Of a stretch of 64,000 bases of DNA, positions 15,442 to 24,609 are shown piece after piece. Location: positions 1-64,000 of the forward strand of contig UQWA01000009.1 in the NCBI GenBank assembly GCA_900544685.1, given 5' to 3'. Position numbers and translations under genes: made by a program. Positions within the stretch are counted from its first letter, which is position 1. The number at the start of each line of letters is the position of its first letter. The notes under the pieces were generated by a model. That model searched no databases. It was not told where the DNA came from and saw only the letters and a list, made by a program, of their open reading frames with translations. This DNA is from an uncultured Lachnospiraceae bacterium. Lineage in GTDB: Bacteria; Bacillota; Clostridia; Lachnospirales; Lachnospiraceae.

Positions 15442-17700
15442 ATGGAAGCTTTAAAGACTTTGATTCAGAATATGTTCCACAAGGACTGCAGTGCATGTAC
15501 AGATCAGGAAGTATACGAGGCACTTCTTGCATATACCAAAAAGATGCTTGCTGCAAAAGGATATCAGGATGGAAAGAAAAAAATCTATTATATTTCTGCA
15601 GAGTTTCTGATTGGAAAACTCCTTTCCAACAATCTGATCAATTTTGGTATTTACGATGATGTTACGGAATTTTTGAGAGAAAATGGCAAATCACTTGCAG
15701 ATATTGAATCCGTAGAGCCGGAACCATCACTTGGAAATGGTGGCCTTGGACGTCTGGCAGCCTGCTTTCTGGACTCTATCGCGACGTTGGGACTTCCTGG
15801 TGAGGGAATTGGTCTGAACTATCACCTTGGTCTGTTCAGACAGGTATTTGAGGACAATCTTCAGCATGAGATGCCAAACCCATGGATTACGCCGGACTCC
15901 TGGCTGACTGCTACAGATGTTACTTATATGGTTCCGTTCAGAGGATTTTCATTGAAATCCACTATGTATACCATTGATGTTGCAGGTTACGAAAATAAAG
16001 CGATTCGACTGAATTTGTTTGATATTGACCTGGCAGATGAATCCATGGTTCATGACGGAATTGCATTTAATAAAAAGGATATTCTGCACAATCTGACCCT
16101 GTTCCTGTATCCGGATGACAGTGATGAGGATGGACGGAAACTTCGTATCTATCAGCAGTACTTTATGGTAAGCAATGCGGCTCAGCGGATTCTGGATGAA
16201 GCAGCTGCCAGAGGAAGCAACTTCCATGACCTGGCTGATTATGCAGTGGTTCAGATCAATGATACGCATCCAAGCATGATTATCCCAGAGTTTATCCGTC
16301 TGCTTGGTGAGCGGGGAATTGCATTTGAAGAAGCGGCAGAGATCGTTTCTCATGTGTGTGCGTATACCAATCATACAATCCTGGCAGAAGCACTGGAAAA
16401 ATGGCCGATTCAGTATCTGGAGGATATTGTGCCGCAGCTGGTTCCGATTATCCGCAGACTGGATGAGAAGGTGAAAGCAAAGTATCCGCAGGAAAATCTT
16501 GCTATTATTGACAGCAGCCAGCTGGTTCATATGGCACATATGGATATCCATTATGGATTTTCGATCAATGGTGTTGCGGCACTTCATACAGAGATTTTGA
16601 AAAACACTGAACTGCATCAGTTTTATGAGATTTATCCGGAAAAATTCAATAATAAGACCAACGGAATTACGTTCCGCAGATGGCTGATGTATTGTAATCG
16701 TCCGCTTGCAAAATACATTACGTCTCTGATTGGAGATGGCTGGAAGAAAGATGCGGCACAGCTGAAGAAGCTGTCTGCTTTTGGGGAAGATCAGGACGTG
16801 CTGAGCCAGTTACTTGCAATAAAGGCAGATGCAAAAAAAATCTGCAAAGAGTTTATCTTTGAAAATACCGGTATTGAGATTGATGAGAACAGCGTGTTTG
16901 ATATCCAGATCAAGAGACTGCATGAATATAAACGGCAGCAGTTAAATGCGTTGTATGTTATTTATAAATATCTGGAAATTAAAGAAGGCAGAAAGCCGGA
17001 AAGACCGATTACCTTTATCTTTGGCGCAAAGGCAGCTCCTGCTTATTATATTGCCAAGGATATTATCCATCTGCTTCTGACACTGGAGACGCTGATTCAG
17101 AATGATCCGGAGGTATCACCGTACATGAAGCTGGTGATGGTCGAGAATTATAACGTCAGTGCAGCTGAGAAACTGATTCCGGCCTGCAATATTTCCGAGC
17201 AGATTTCTCTTGCATCCAAGGAAGCCAGTGGTACCGGAAATATGAAGTTTATGCTCAATGGTGCGGTTACACTCGGTACTATGGATGGGGCAAATGTGGA
17301 GATCAGCGATCTGGTTGGAAAAGAGAATATTTATATCTTTGGTGAGTCCAGTGATGAAGTAATCCGGCACTATGAAAAGATGGATTATCATTCCCGTGCA
17401 ATCTATGAGAGCGATGCAGATATTAAAAAATATGTGGACTTTATTGTCAGCGAGCTGATGCTGAAGTATGGCAGGGAAGAACATCTGAGAAATGTCTACA
17501 ATGAGCTTTTGAATAAAGACTGGTTTATGACACTGCTGGATCTGAAGGATTATATCAGAGTGAAGGATCAGGCATTTGAAGATTACGAAGACCGTACTGC
17601 GTGGGCAAAGAAGATGCTTGTGAATATCGCACAGGCAGGCTTCTTCTCTTCTGATAGAACGATTGAGCAGTATAATAAAGACATCTGGCATTTAAATTAA
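15442..17700 (+). CDS. glgP: Glycogen/maltodextrin phosphorylase
   Basis: 752 residues, slightly shorter than the E. coli enzymes because the extreme N terminus is reduced. Characteristic blocks include PEPSLGNGGLGRLAACFLDS, LGLPGEGIGLNYHLGLFRQ, NDTHPSM, NGVAALHTEILK, TNGITFRRWL, and the PLP-lysine region EASGTGNMKFMLNGAVTLG with Lys602. It releases glucose-1-phosphate from alpha-1,4-glucans using phosphate. It is monocistronic: a perfect hairpin terminator follows. It supplies the cell with stored or imported glucan carbon. Confidence 0.95.
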   Translation: MEALKTLIQNMFHKDCSACTDQEVYEALLAYTKKMLAAKGYQDGKKKIYYISAEFLIGKLLSNNLINFGIYDDVTEFLRENGKSLADIESVEPEPSLGNGGLGRLAACFLDSIATLGLPGEGIGLNYHLGLFRQVFEDNLQHEMPNPWITPDSWLTATDVTYMVPFRGFSLKSTMYTIDVAGYENKAIRLNLFDIDLADESMVHDGIAFNKKDILHNLTLFLYPDDSDEDGRKLRIYQQYFMVSNAAQRILDEAAARGSNFHDLADYAVVQINDTHPSMIIPEFIRLLGERGIAFEEAAEIVSHVCAYTNHTILAEALEKWPIQYLEDIVPQLVPIIRRLDEKVKAKYPQENLAIIDSSQLVHMAHMDIHYGFSINGVAALHTEILKNTELHQFYEIYPEKFNNKTNGITFRRWLMYCNRPLAKYITSLIGDGWKKDAAQLKKLSAFGEDQDVLSQLLAIKADAKKICKEFIFENTGIEIDENSVFDIQIKRLHEYKRQQLNALYVIYKYLEIKEGRKPERPITFIFGAKAAPAYYIAKDIIHLLLTLETLIQNDPEVSPYMKLVMVENYNVSAAEKLIPACNISEQISLASKEASGTGNMKFMLNGAVTLGTMDGANVEISDLVGKENIYIFGESSDEVIRHYEKMDYHSRAIYESDADIKKYVDFIVSELMLKYGREEHLRNVYNELLNKDWFMTLLDLKDYIRVKDQAFEDYEDRTAWAKKMLVNIAQAGFFSSDRTIEQYNKDIWHLN

Positions 17701-17708
17701 AATAACAT

Positions 17709-17740
17709 GGGGTATCGTTTTGTTCGATACCCCATAAATT
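17709..17740 (+). terminator. Terminator after glgP
   Basis: GGGGTATCG and CGATACCCC form a perfect 9-bp stem with a TTTTGTT loop, followed by ATAAATTTT. Confidence 0.75.
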
Positions 17741-17817
17741 TTAGAGGCAGACATATTAAAATAAGAGACAGAAATGGCCGGTATGTCTGAAAAGAAAACG
17801 AGAAGGAGGATGTCGAT

Positions 17818-18741
17818 ATGGAATTACGTCAGTTAAAATGTTTTCTTGTATGTGCCAGAAATCACTCTCTGACACTGGCAGCAGAGGAACTGTATACGAC
17901 ACAGCCTCATGTCAGTATGGTGATCAAATCCCTGGAGCAGGAGCTTGGAACGCCACTTTTTATCCGTAAATCAAAAGGGGTGGAGCTAACGGAGGCGGGA
18001 AAACGGATCTATTCTTATGCGGTAAATGCGGTGCGTAACGCAGAGGCTATTTCTGCATTAAGCAGTCAGAATGAGATTCCTTTTCTGCGTATTGTATCTA
18101 ATTCCAGCAGTCATATGGCATTGCTCCTGACCCATTATTATCTTCAGCAAAAGGAAAAGCTGAAGATAGAATATCGAGAATGTGGAATTGAAGAGATGAT
18201 GGAACGGGTATCGGAAGGAATGGATGATCTGGGATTTTTATTCGTACCGGACAACCGAAGGTCGGTACTGCGTCATATGCTGGAACGTAGGTTCCTGGAA
18301 TTTGTGCCACTTCTGACTACGGATCTGGTGCTTTATGTGCGAAAGGAACATCCTCTTTATGGACGAAAAAGTGTCAGACCGGAAGAGTTGTCAGATTTGG
18401 AATTTATTCAGTTGGATGATGATTTTTTTTCGGTGGAAGCGATGTTGGAGGAGGTGCTGCCCTCAGGGAAACGGTACCACGATCTTCCAAAAGTGGTGAC
18501 TACCAACAGCAGCAGCCTGATGATTCGTATGCTGGAAAATACCGATCTTTGTAATGTGGGAAGCTACTGGCTTAGTGAGATGTATCGGCAGAATGATTTT
18601 GGACGGATCAGGATCGAAGGGCTGGAACAGAAAATCCGGTTTGGTTATCTGAAATACCAGGGGCGTCCGTTGATTCCAGGATTAGTGGATTTTTTAAGTT
18701 TCCTGGAAGGAGCGCTGGAAAAGGATCATGAAATGATATAA
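17818..18741 (+). CDS. LysR-family transcriptional regulator
   Basis: 307 residues starting MELRQLKCFLVCARNHSLT, with AAGGAGG before the ATG. The N-terminal helix-turn-helix (LTLAAEELYTTQPHVSMVIKSLE) and the LysR effector domain are intact. It is co-directional with the MATE exporter about 110 bp downstream, so it may regulate that gene, although no obvious operator was picked out in the gap. Inducer unknown. Confidence 0.88.
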   Translation: MELRQLKCFLVCARNHSLTLAAEELYTTQPHVSMVIKSLEQELGTPLFIRKSKGVELTEAGKRIYSYAVNAVRNAEAISALSSQNEIPFLRIVSNSSSHMALLLTHYYLQQKEKLKIEYRECGIEEMMERVSEGMDDLGFLFVPDNRRSVLRHMLERRFLEFVPLLTTDLVLYVRKEHPLYGRKSVRPEELSDLEFIQLDDDFFSVEAMLEEVLPSGKRYHDLPKVVTTNSSSLMIRMLENTDLCNVGSYWLSEMYRQNDFGRIRIEGLEQKIRFGYLKYQGRPLIPGLVDFLSFLEGALEKDHEMI

Positions 18742-18849
18742 TGATTTTTTATATCATAGATATAAAAATGTGAAAATATCCATAAATCTTCTGATATGTT
18801 ATGCTTTAAATAACAAAGCGTGATGGAAAGCAAACATAAGGGAGGAGTT

Positions 18850-20223
18850 ATGGGTATTTTTAAATGTAAAAATGCAGAAGTTCATATGGAACAGGGACCG
18901 ATTGGGAGAACTTTACTGATGTTTGCGGCGCCGATTCTGTTATCCCAGATTCTTCAACAGATGTACAGCATTGCAGACTGTATGATAGTAGGACATTTTG
19001 GAGGCGGAAATGGACTGGCGGCAGCAGGAGAGGCTGCGCTGATTCTTTCTGTGATCATTAATTTTTTTGTTGGATTTTCCACCGGAGTCAGTGCGGTGAC
19101 GGCCGCTGCATTTGGAGGATTTCAGTATCAGAAGCTGAGCCGGATTCTTCATGCAGTAGTGTTGATGAGTCTGATCTCCGGAGCTGTTATGACAGTGGCC
19201 GGCATTGGATGTTCTGGAATTTTTTTGCAGTGGATTCATTGTCCGGAAGAAGTATTTTCCCCGGCACAGTATTATCTGCGAATTTGTATGATGGGCATTA
19301 TTCCGCAGTTTATTTACAATATGGGAAATGCGATTCTGCGTTCCCTGGGGAATACCAGAGAACCCTTGTATTTCCTCACATTTTCATCGGGATTGAATCT
19401 GGTGTTGGATGTGTTATTTGTGATAGGTCTGGGAATGGGACTTCCGGGAGCAGGAGTCGCAACGGTGATTTCCCAGTGGGTGCTGGCTATGCTTATGATA
19501 TGGAAAATGATCAGACTGGATGTTCGGTATAATCTGCAGATAACCAGACTGTTTGGCGGCCTGGAAGAACTGCCGGAGATCATAAATACCGGATTGCCAT
19601 CCGGAATGCAGGCAGTCTTTATGAGTATTTCCTCACTTCTGATTCAAGATAGTATTAATTCTTTTGGTGCAGATGCGGCAGCAGGGATGGTTGTGTTTGC
19701 AAGAGTGGAAGGATTCCTGTATTATCCTGCCTTTTCTTATGGAATGGCATTGACGGGATTTATCGGACAGAATTATGGAGCAGGAAAAATGGATCGTGTG
19801 CAGGAAGGCATGAAAAAAAGTATTCTTACCCTGAGTGCCTTCACAGTAGCAGCAGGAGGAATTCTTATGCTGGCAGCACCGGTAATTCTGAAGTTGTTTA
19901 CATCAGATCCGGAAATACTCAGAAACGGACAGCAGGCCATTTTGTGTATCTTTCCGTTTTATTTTTTATATGCAATCAATCAGGTATATATAGGAGGATT
20001 AAAAGGGCTGGGGCACACAGGATTTCCTATGCTGTGTTCTCTTCTTTGTTACTGTATTTTTCGGGTGGTATGGTGTCGGATCCTCCTTTTGCTGTTCTGG
20101 GATATTCGAGTGATTTATTTCAGCTATGATGTGAGCTGGATTATTATGATTGCATTACTGGTTTCTCAATATCAGAAAAATGTAATTCTATATGGGTTTG
20201 GAGTACATTCTGTGTTAAGATGA
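18850..20223 (+). CDS. MATE-family efflux transporter
   Basis: GGGAGGAG immediately upstream supports the ATG at 18850 (MGIFKCKNAEVHME) over the GTG at 18820. About 457 residues with 12 hydrophobic helices in two homologous halves: GPIGRTLLMFAAPILLSQILQQMYSIADCMIVGHF opens the first, and INTGLPSGMQAVFMSISSLLIQDSINSFG the second. It is a Na+- or H+-coupled exporter of drugs or small organic molecules. The last 60 residues are more divergent than the rest. It is probably linked with the upstream LysR gene. Confidence 0.88.
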   Translation: MGIFKCKNAEVHMEQGPIGRTLLMFAAPILLSQILQQMYSIADCMIVGHFGGGNGLAAAGEAALILSVIINFFVGFSTGVSAVTAAAFGGFQYQKLSRILHAVVLMSLISGAVMTVAGIGCSGIFLQWIHCPEEVFSPAQYYLRICMMGIIPQFIYNMGNAILRSLGNTREPLYFLTFSSGLNLVLDVLFVIGLGMGLPGAGVATVISQWVLAMLMIWKMIRLDVRYNLQITRLFGGLEELPEIINTGLPSGMQAVFMSISSLLIQDSINSFGADAAAGMVVFARVEGFLYYPAFSYGMALTGFIGQNYGAGKMDRVQEGMKKSILTLSAFTVAAGGILMLAAPVILKLFTSDPEILRNGQQAILCIFPFYFLYAINQVYIGGLKGLGHTGFPMLCSLLCYCIFRVVWCRILLLLFWDIRVIYFSYDVSWIIMIALLVSQYQKNVILYGFGVHSVLR

Positions 20224-20288
20224 AAGAAAAGTGCAGGGAAGGTTGCTACGCATGGCGTAAATGACAAAAATACAGTACGGAGGCGGGT

Positions 20289-22436
20289 ATGAAGTTATTG
20301 AGTTATCATGAAAATGGGATCTACATTGTCTGGGGAGTTGATGAAAAGCAGGAGCTTCGGCTGTTGCACATGTCATCGCTGCCTTTTCAGAAAGAGGACA
20401 TTAAAGTAGAATCCATGGATTATGGATTCCGATTCGTGGAGTTGCAGCTGTCTGGATTTGACCGGCCGTATGAACGGCACGGAAATAAATATATTGTAAC
20501 AGCGCCGGGGTACCGCATGAAGTATGTCAGTCACAGTGAAAGTCGGAATGAAAATGGACTGCAGCTGCTTTTTGTGCTCAGAGACGATCTGACAGATGTA
20601 TATGTAGATGCTTATGTGCAGTTCTATGATGGCCTGGCTATAGTACGTATGTGGCAAGTCATCCGAAATGAAGGCACAGAAACGCAGACGGTGGAATATA
20701 TCTCAGGATTTAATTATGAAGGAATCGAGAAAGAGGGACTTGCCCCACGAGATGAGAAGATGCGTGTCTGGATTCCACATAACAGCTGGCAGAGGGAATT
20801 GAACTGGAAATGCTATACTTTGCCGGAACTTGGCATGGATCAGATTCAGCCGGAACGGATTCAGCGTTCATCTGGTATGATTCGGATTTCCAATACAGGA
20901 AACTGGTCCGCAAAGGAATACCTGCCAATGGCTTATCTGGAAAATACCTGTGCAGGAACAGGATTGTTCTGGCAGATTGAACATAATGGATCCTGGCACT
21001 GGGAGATTGGGGATCAGAACGGACATCTTTATCTGGCAGTCAGCGGACCGAATGAGATCTATTCCCATTGGTTTAAGAATCTGGCCTCAGGAGAATCTTT
21101 TACTTCTGTTCCTGTGGCTGTAGGCGTGACAGGAGCACCGGAATGCGAACATGACGGACTGAATCAGGCAATAGATACACTGACAGCTTACCGTCGCAGA
21201 ATCCGCCGGGAAAATGAAGACAATAAGAAACTTCCGGTAATCTTTAATGATTATATGAACTGTCTGTGGGGACATCCGACAGAAGAAGAAGAATACCCGC
21301 TGATTGATGCAGCAGCAGAGGCAGGATGTGAGTACTTTTGTATAGATGCCGGATGGTATGCCGACGGTGACTGGTGGGACAGCGTGGGGGAATGGAAGGA
21401 AAGTAAAAAGCGTTTTCCAGGCGGTGTCCGGAAGGTGACGGATTATATCCGAAGCAAGGGAATGATTCCGGGGGTATGGCTGGAGATGGAAGTCATGGGA
21501 ATCTACTGTGATCTGGCGAAAGAGTTCCCGGATGAGTACTTCTTTGTGCGTCATGGAAAACGGGTTTATGATCGAAGCAGATACCAGCTGGATTATCGCA
21601 ATCCGAAGGTACGGAAATATGCAGATTCTGTAATAGACCGTATCGTAAAAGAGTATGGTGTAGGCTATATAAAGATGGACTATAATATTGAACCGGGCAT
21701 CGGTACAGAGATTGGCACTGAGAGCATGGGACAGGGAATGCTGGAGCATGAACGTGCCTATCTGAGGTGGCTGGAAGGGGTATGGGCACGTTACCCGGAT
21801 CTGATTATTGAGAACTGTTCCAGTGGCGGGCTGCGGATGGATTATGCCATGTTGTCCAGATATAGTATTCAGTCCACCAGTGATCAGGATGATTACCGTC
21901 TGTATGCGACGATTGCAGCGAATGCACCGACAGCGGTCACACCGGAGCAGGCAGCAGTCTGGGCTTATCCGATGAATCATGAAGAGGTGGTAAGCGAACG
22001 GGCGCTGCAGGAGGAAACAGTATTTAACATGGTCAATGCCATGCTTCTGCGTATTCATCAGAGCGGACATCTGGCAAAGCTGGATGAGATGCGTTTTGGA
22101 CTGGTAAAAGAGGGCATTGCGGTGTATAAACGTATCCGCGGGGATATTGCGGCAAGTTTACCGTTCTGGCCGCTGGGACTGTCTTCCTTTACAGATGAAT
22201 GGTCTGCACTGGGATTGAAGTGTGGGGAAAAGAGATATGTGGCAGTCTGGAGAAGAAAAGGACAGAAAGATACGGTAGATCTGCCGATACCTGGACTGAA
22301 AGAGAAAGCTGCAGTGGTAAAACGTATTTATCCATCCTATGCAGAAGAAAGGTTCACATGGAATGCGAATCAGGGCACTTTAACGGTGCAGCTGCCAGAA
22401 GAAAATACGGCGAGACTGTTTGAGATCAGAGATTAA
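20289..22436 (+). CDS. Alpha-galactosidase (GH36)
   Basis: 715 residues with an N-terminal beta-sandwich, a central (beta/alpha)8 barrel starting near IFNDYMNCLWGHPTEEE, and a C-terminal beta domain. The catalytic nucleophile is Asp464 in YIKMDYN and the likely acid/base is Asp532 in STSDQDDYR. The CSSGG motif and the FCIDAGWYADGDWWDS loop are family hallmarks. There is no signal peptide, so it acts inside the cell on imported alpha-galactosides such as melibiose or raffinose-type sugars, or host glycan fragments. GGAGG precedes the ATG, and a bidirectional terminator follows. It lies beside the sialic acid locus. Confidence 0.92.
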   Translation: MKLLSYHENGIYIVWGVDEKQELRLLHMSSLPFQKEDIKVESMDYGFRFVELQLSGFDRPYERHGNKYIVTAPGYRMKYVSHSESRNENGLQLLFVLRDDLTDVYVDAYVQFYDGLAIVRMWQVIRNEGTETQTVEYISGFNYEGIEKEGLAPRDEKMRVWIPHNSWQRELNWKCYTLPELGMDQIQPERIQRSSGMIRISNTGNWSAKEYLPMAYLENTCAGTGLFWQIEHNGSWHWEIGDQNGHLYLAVSGPNEIYSHWFKNLASGESFTSVPVAVGVTGAPECEHDGLNQAIDTLTAYRRRIRRENEDNKKLPVIFNDYMNCLWGHPTEEEEYPLIDAAAEAGCEYFCIDAGWYADGDWWDSVGEWKESKKRFPGGVRKVTDYIRSKGMIPGVWLEMEVMGIYCDLAKEFPDEYFFVRHGKRVYDRSRYQLDYRNPKVRKYADSVIDRIVKEYGVGYIKMDYNIEPGIGTEIGTESMGQGMLEHERAYLRWLEGVWARYPDLIIENCSSGGLRMDYAMLSRYSIQSTSDQDDYRLYATIAANAPTAVTPEQAAVWAYPMNHEEVVSERALQEETVFNMVNAMLLRIHQSGHLAKLDEMRFGLVKEGIAVYKRIRGDIAASLPFWPLGLSSFTDEWSALGLKCGEKRYVAVWRRKGQKDTVDLPIPGLKEKAAVVKRIYPSYAEERFTWNANQGTLTVQLPEENTARLFEIRD

Positions 22437-22438
22437 GA

Positions 22439-22478
22439 AAATGGCTCTTCGAAAGAATCGACTTTCGAGGAGCCATTT
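22439..22478. terminator. Bidirectional terminator
   Basis: AAATGGCTC-TTCGAAAG and CTTTCGA-GGAGCCATTT pair around AATCGA between the alpha-galactosidase and the convergent RpiR gene. Confidence 0.8.
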
Positions 22479-22487
22479 GATTTTATG

Positions 22488-23351
22488 TCAAAGCAATTTC
22501 TGCGCGATAGCCTCGGCCGTGGCGGAACGTGCGGCAGCAGTGGCTTCCGGATTCTTCCGGCAAAAGCCGTAGAACAGACAGTCAATCAGCAGCATCTGTC
22601 CTACTTTGGCCGGGATAGAGCCGGACTGGAGCGGTCCTTCATTGTATCCGCACAGAAGAACCACGTCGGCAAATTCTGCGGCTCTGGAATTCGGATAGTG
22701 TGTAATCAGAATAACGGGAACACCGTGCATTTTGGCGGTCTGCAGGGTAGATTCCATATCTTTGGTAGAGCCTGAGTAGGAAAATACCAGAATCACATCT
22801 TTTTCAGTGGCCAGGGCAGTGGCCATGATCTGCATATGGGAGTCGGTAATCTGAATAAACTTGGAAGATGCAGTGGAAAAACGTGCCCAGGCTTCCATGG
22901 CCATTACCATGCTGCCTCCATGTCCAAAGCAGTATACCCGGTCAGCATTCACCAGAAGATCTACCGCTTGGCTGATGGTATCTTCATCCAGTAAGCCAAG
23001 AGTCTCATTCAGAGAAAGGACACTTGCCTGGTGGATTTTCTGGAAAATGCAGCTTAAGCTGTCATCGGAAGCAATGGACTGAGGTGAGTCAGACAATTCG
23101 CCCATATCTGTCACACGGTCTGTCTTGGCCAGAGCCAGCTTGAAATCATTGTAACCGGCAAGACCCAGACCATGACAGAAACGTGTAATAGAAGCCTCAG
23201 AGACGCCGCTGTTTTCAGCCAGAGTGGAGATCGAAAAATACTGTGCCTCCCCAGTATGTGCAAAAATGTAGTCTGCCAGTTTCTTCCCGGAACGGGTCAG
23301 AGAATGGTACTGTGCAGTAATTGATTCTAAAATGTTACCTGTCAAAATCAA
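22488..23351 (-). CDS. MurR/RpiR-family regulator with SIS domain
   Basis: 287 residues. The N-terminal RpiR helix-turn-helix (LTRSGKKLADYIFAHTGEAQ...STLAENSGVSEASITRFCHGLG) is followed by a SIS sugar-phosphate-binding domain (YCFGHGGSMVMAMEAW, VILVFSYSGSTKDM). It overlaps the upstream kinase gene by 17 bp, so both are one transcript divergent from the sialic acid ABC operon. NanR-like RpiR proteins sense N-acetylmannosamine-6-phosphate, and this one is the likely repressor of the nan genes. Candidate AT-rich palindromes lie in the divergent promoter region. Confidence 0.9.
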   Translation of the reverse strand: MILTGNILESITAQYHSLTRSGKKLADYIFAHTGEAQYFSISTLAENSGVSEASITRFCHGLGLAGYNDFKLALAKTDRVTDMGELSDSPQSIASDDSLSCIFQKIHQASVLSLNETLGLLDEDTISQAVDLLVNADRVYCFGHGGSMVMAMEAWARFSTASSKFIQITDSHMQIMATALATEKDVILVFSYSGSTKDMESTLQTAKMHGVPVILITHYPNSRAAEFADVVLLCGYNEGPLQSGSIPAKVGQMLLIDCLFYGFCRKNPEATAAARSATAEAIAQKLL

Positions 23352-24252
23352 TACCCCCTTTTGTAGAAGAATGGATGTTTGGTAATGTGGAAGCTCCCAG
23401 CATGCCGGCCTGATTGCCCAGAGTGGCTTTTTGGATTTTTACCTGACGGAAGCTGGACATCACAGACGGAAGAAGCAGCTCTTCGATCCTGGTCGGAATA
23501 TAAGGCTGTTCCATAATGCCGCCGCCCAGAATGATACAGGATGGATTCAGCATATGGGTAATGGAAACCAGTCCATAGACAATCTCCTGAATCCACTGGT
23601 CTGTCAGTTGTCGAATCGGAGGTTCCTGAAAACGCTCAAAAAGCAGTTTGCCATTTGTAATAAATGGATCATAGGCTTGTGCTTTACGAATCAGTGCCGT
23701 GGTAGAAGCATATTTTTCGTAGCATCCGGAGAACATATCTACTTCTGGATTCCGGTCTTCCGGATGAAGGATCATGGCACCGAATTCACCTGCAGAGCAG
23801 GAACTTCCATGGTAGAGAGTTCCGTTTGTGAACATGGCACCGCCTACACCGGTACCATAGGTCAGGCAGACAAAATCGGATTCTCCACGTCCGGCACCGT
23901 AAACAGCCTCTCCCAGAGCGGCAGCATTAACATCATTTTCCACATAGACAGGAACCTGAAAAGCAGATTCCATGATCTCACGTATGGGCGTGCCGATATA
24001 TCCGGGAATGTTCTGATTGGCATATATAATGCGTCCGTGTACCGGATCTACCTGTCCGGCAGTGCTAATACCAATGGCAGAAAAATTGTATTGTCTCTTA
24101 TAAGAAAAAATCACTTTCTTTGCGGTCTCCATGACATGTGCACCGCCCAGAGATGCCTGAGTAGCTGTTTCACGAATGTCGTATAACTGATCATTTTCAA
24201 AAATGGCAGACTTAATAGCAGTTCCGCCAATATCCAGAACCATGGTTTTCAT
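23335..24252 (-). CDS. ROK-family sugar kinase (probable N-acetylmannosamine kinase)
   Basis: 305 residues. The N-terminal ATP-binding motif is MVLDIGGTAIKSAIF, the ROK core is VYVENDVNAAALGEAVYGAGRG, and TYGTGVGGAMFTNG and LGGGI follow. Catalytic Asp is in ENDVNA. The usual ROK zinc motif (GHxxx...CxCGxxGC) is missing: the segment reads AGEFGAMILHP...FSGCYEKYAS, with only one Cys. Position next to NanE and NanA genes suggests the phosphorylation of ManNAc to ManNAc-6-P, the step between NanA and NanE, so nanK is the likely name; glucose cannot be excluded from sequence alone. Confidence 0.8.
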   Translation of the reverse strand: MKTMVLDIGGTAIKSAIFENDQLYDIRETATQASLGGAHVMETAKKVIFSYKRQYNFSAIGISTAGQVDPVHGRIIYANQNIPGYIGTPIREIMESAFQVPVYVENDVNAAALGEAVYGAGRGESDFVCLTYGTGVGGAMFTNGTLYHGSSCSAGEFGAMILHPEDRNPEVDMFSGCYEKYASTTALIRKAQAYDPFITNGKLLFERFQEPPIRQLTDQWIQEIVYGLVSITHMLNPSCIILGGGIMEQPYIPTRIEELLLPSVMSSFRQVKIQKATLGNQAGMLGASTLPNIHSSTKGGIDFDR

Positions 24253-24334
24253 AGAAGCTGTTTCTCCCTTCTGTTCTGACAGAATGTTTCTTCTTAATGA
24301 TTACTATAGCATAAACTTTTTTGGATTTTCAAGA

Positions 24335-24353
24335 GAAAATGCAAAATATTTTC
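24335..24353. promoter_or_regulatory. Candidate regulator-binding palindrome
   Basis: GAAAAT-N7-ATTTTC sits about 40 bp upstream of the -35 box of the sialic acid operon. A second palindrome, AAATAAT-GAAA-ATTATTT, lies at about 24363-24380. Both are plausible RpiR operators in the divergent region. Confidence 0.4.
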
Positions 24354-24391
24354 AAAAATAAAAAATAATGAAAATTATTTTAAAAAATGTG

Positions 24392-24420
24392 TTGACAGTG
24401 GATAAAAAACCAGATATGAT
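24392..24420 (+). promoter_or_regulatory. Consensus promoter of the sialic acid transport operon
   Basis: TTGACA at 24392-24397 and TATGAT at 24415-24420 are separated by 17 bp. A leader of about 180 nt precedes the binding-protein start. No gene or clear riboswitch was seen in it. Confidence 0.8.
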
Positions 24421-24609
24421 AGGACTATAAGAACTGGCGAGATTCCACAATCCCGGGAAGAAATCTCACAAAAAGATGTACAGCATATACATAAAAATAT
24501 GGGTGAGCAAACGAAAAAATAAATAATATGCTGAACAGAAACGAAAAAGAAAAAGCAAATCAGACAATATGATGGCGAAAAGAATTCGCCAGAAAGTGAG
24601 GGTTTTATT

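Noticed and set aside
21087..22070. Long open frame on the minus strand (327 codons)
   Set aside because: It lies entirely antisense to the alpha-galactosidase, lacks a ribosome site and encodes an odd composition rich in His, Cys and Ile. It is a shadow of the real gene.
22441..22478. Riboswitch or operator after the alpha-galactosidase
   Set aside because: It is a simple inverted repeat between convergent genes with T-rich ends, explained as a bidirectional terminator.
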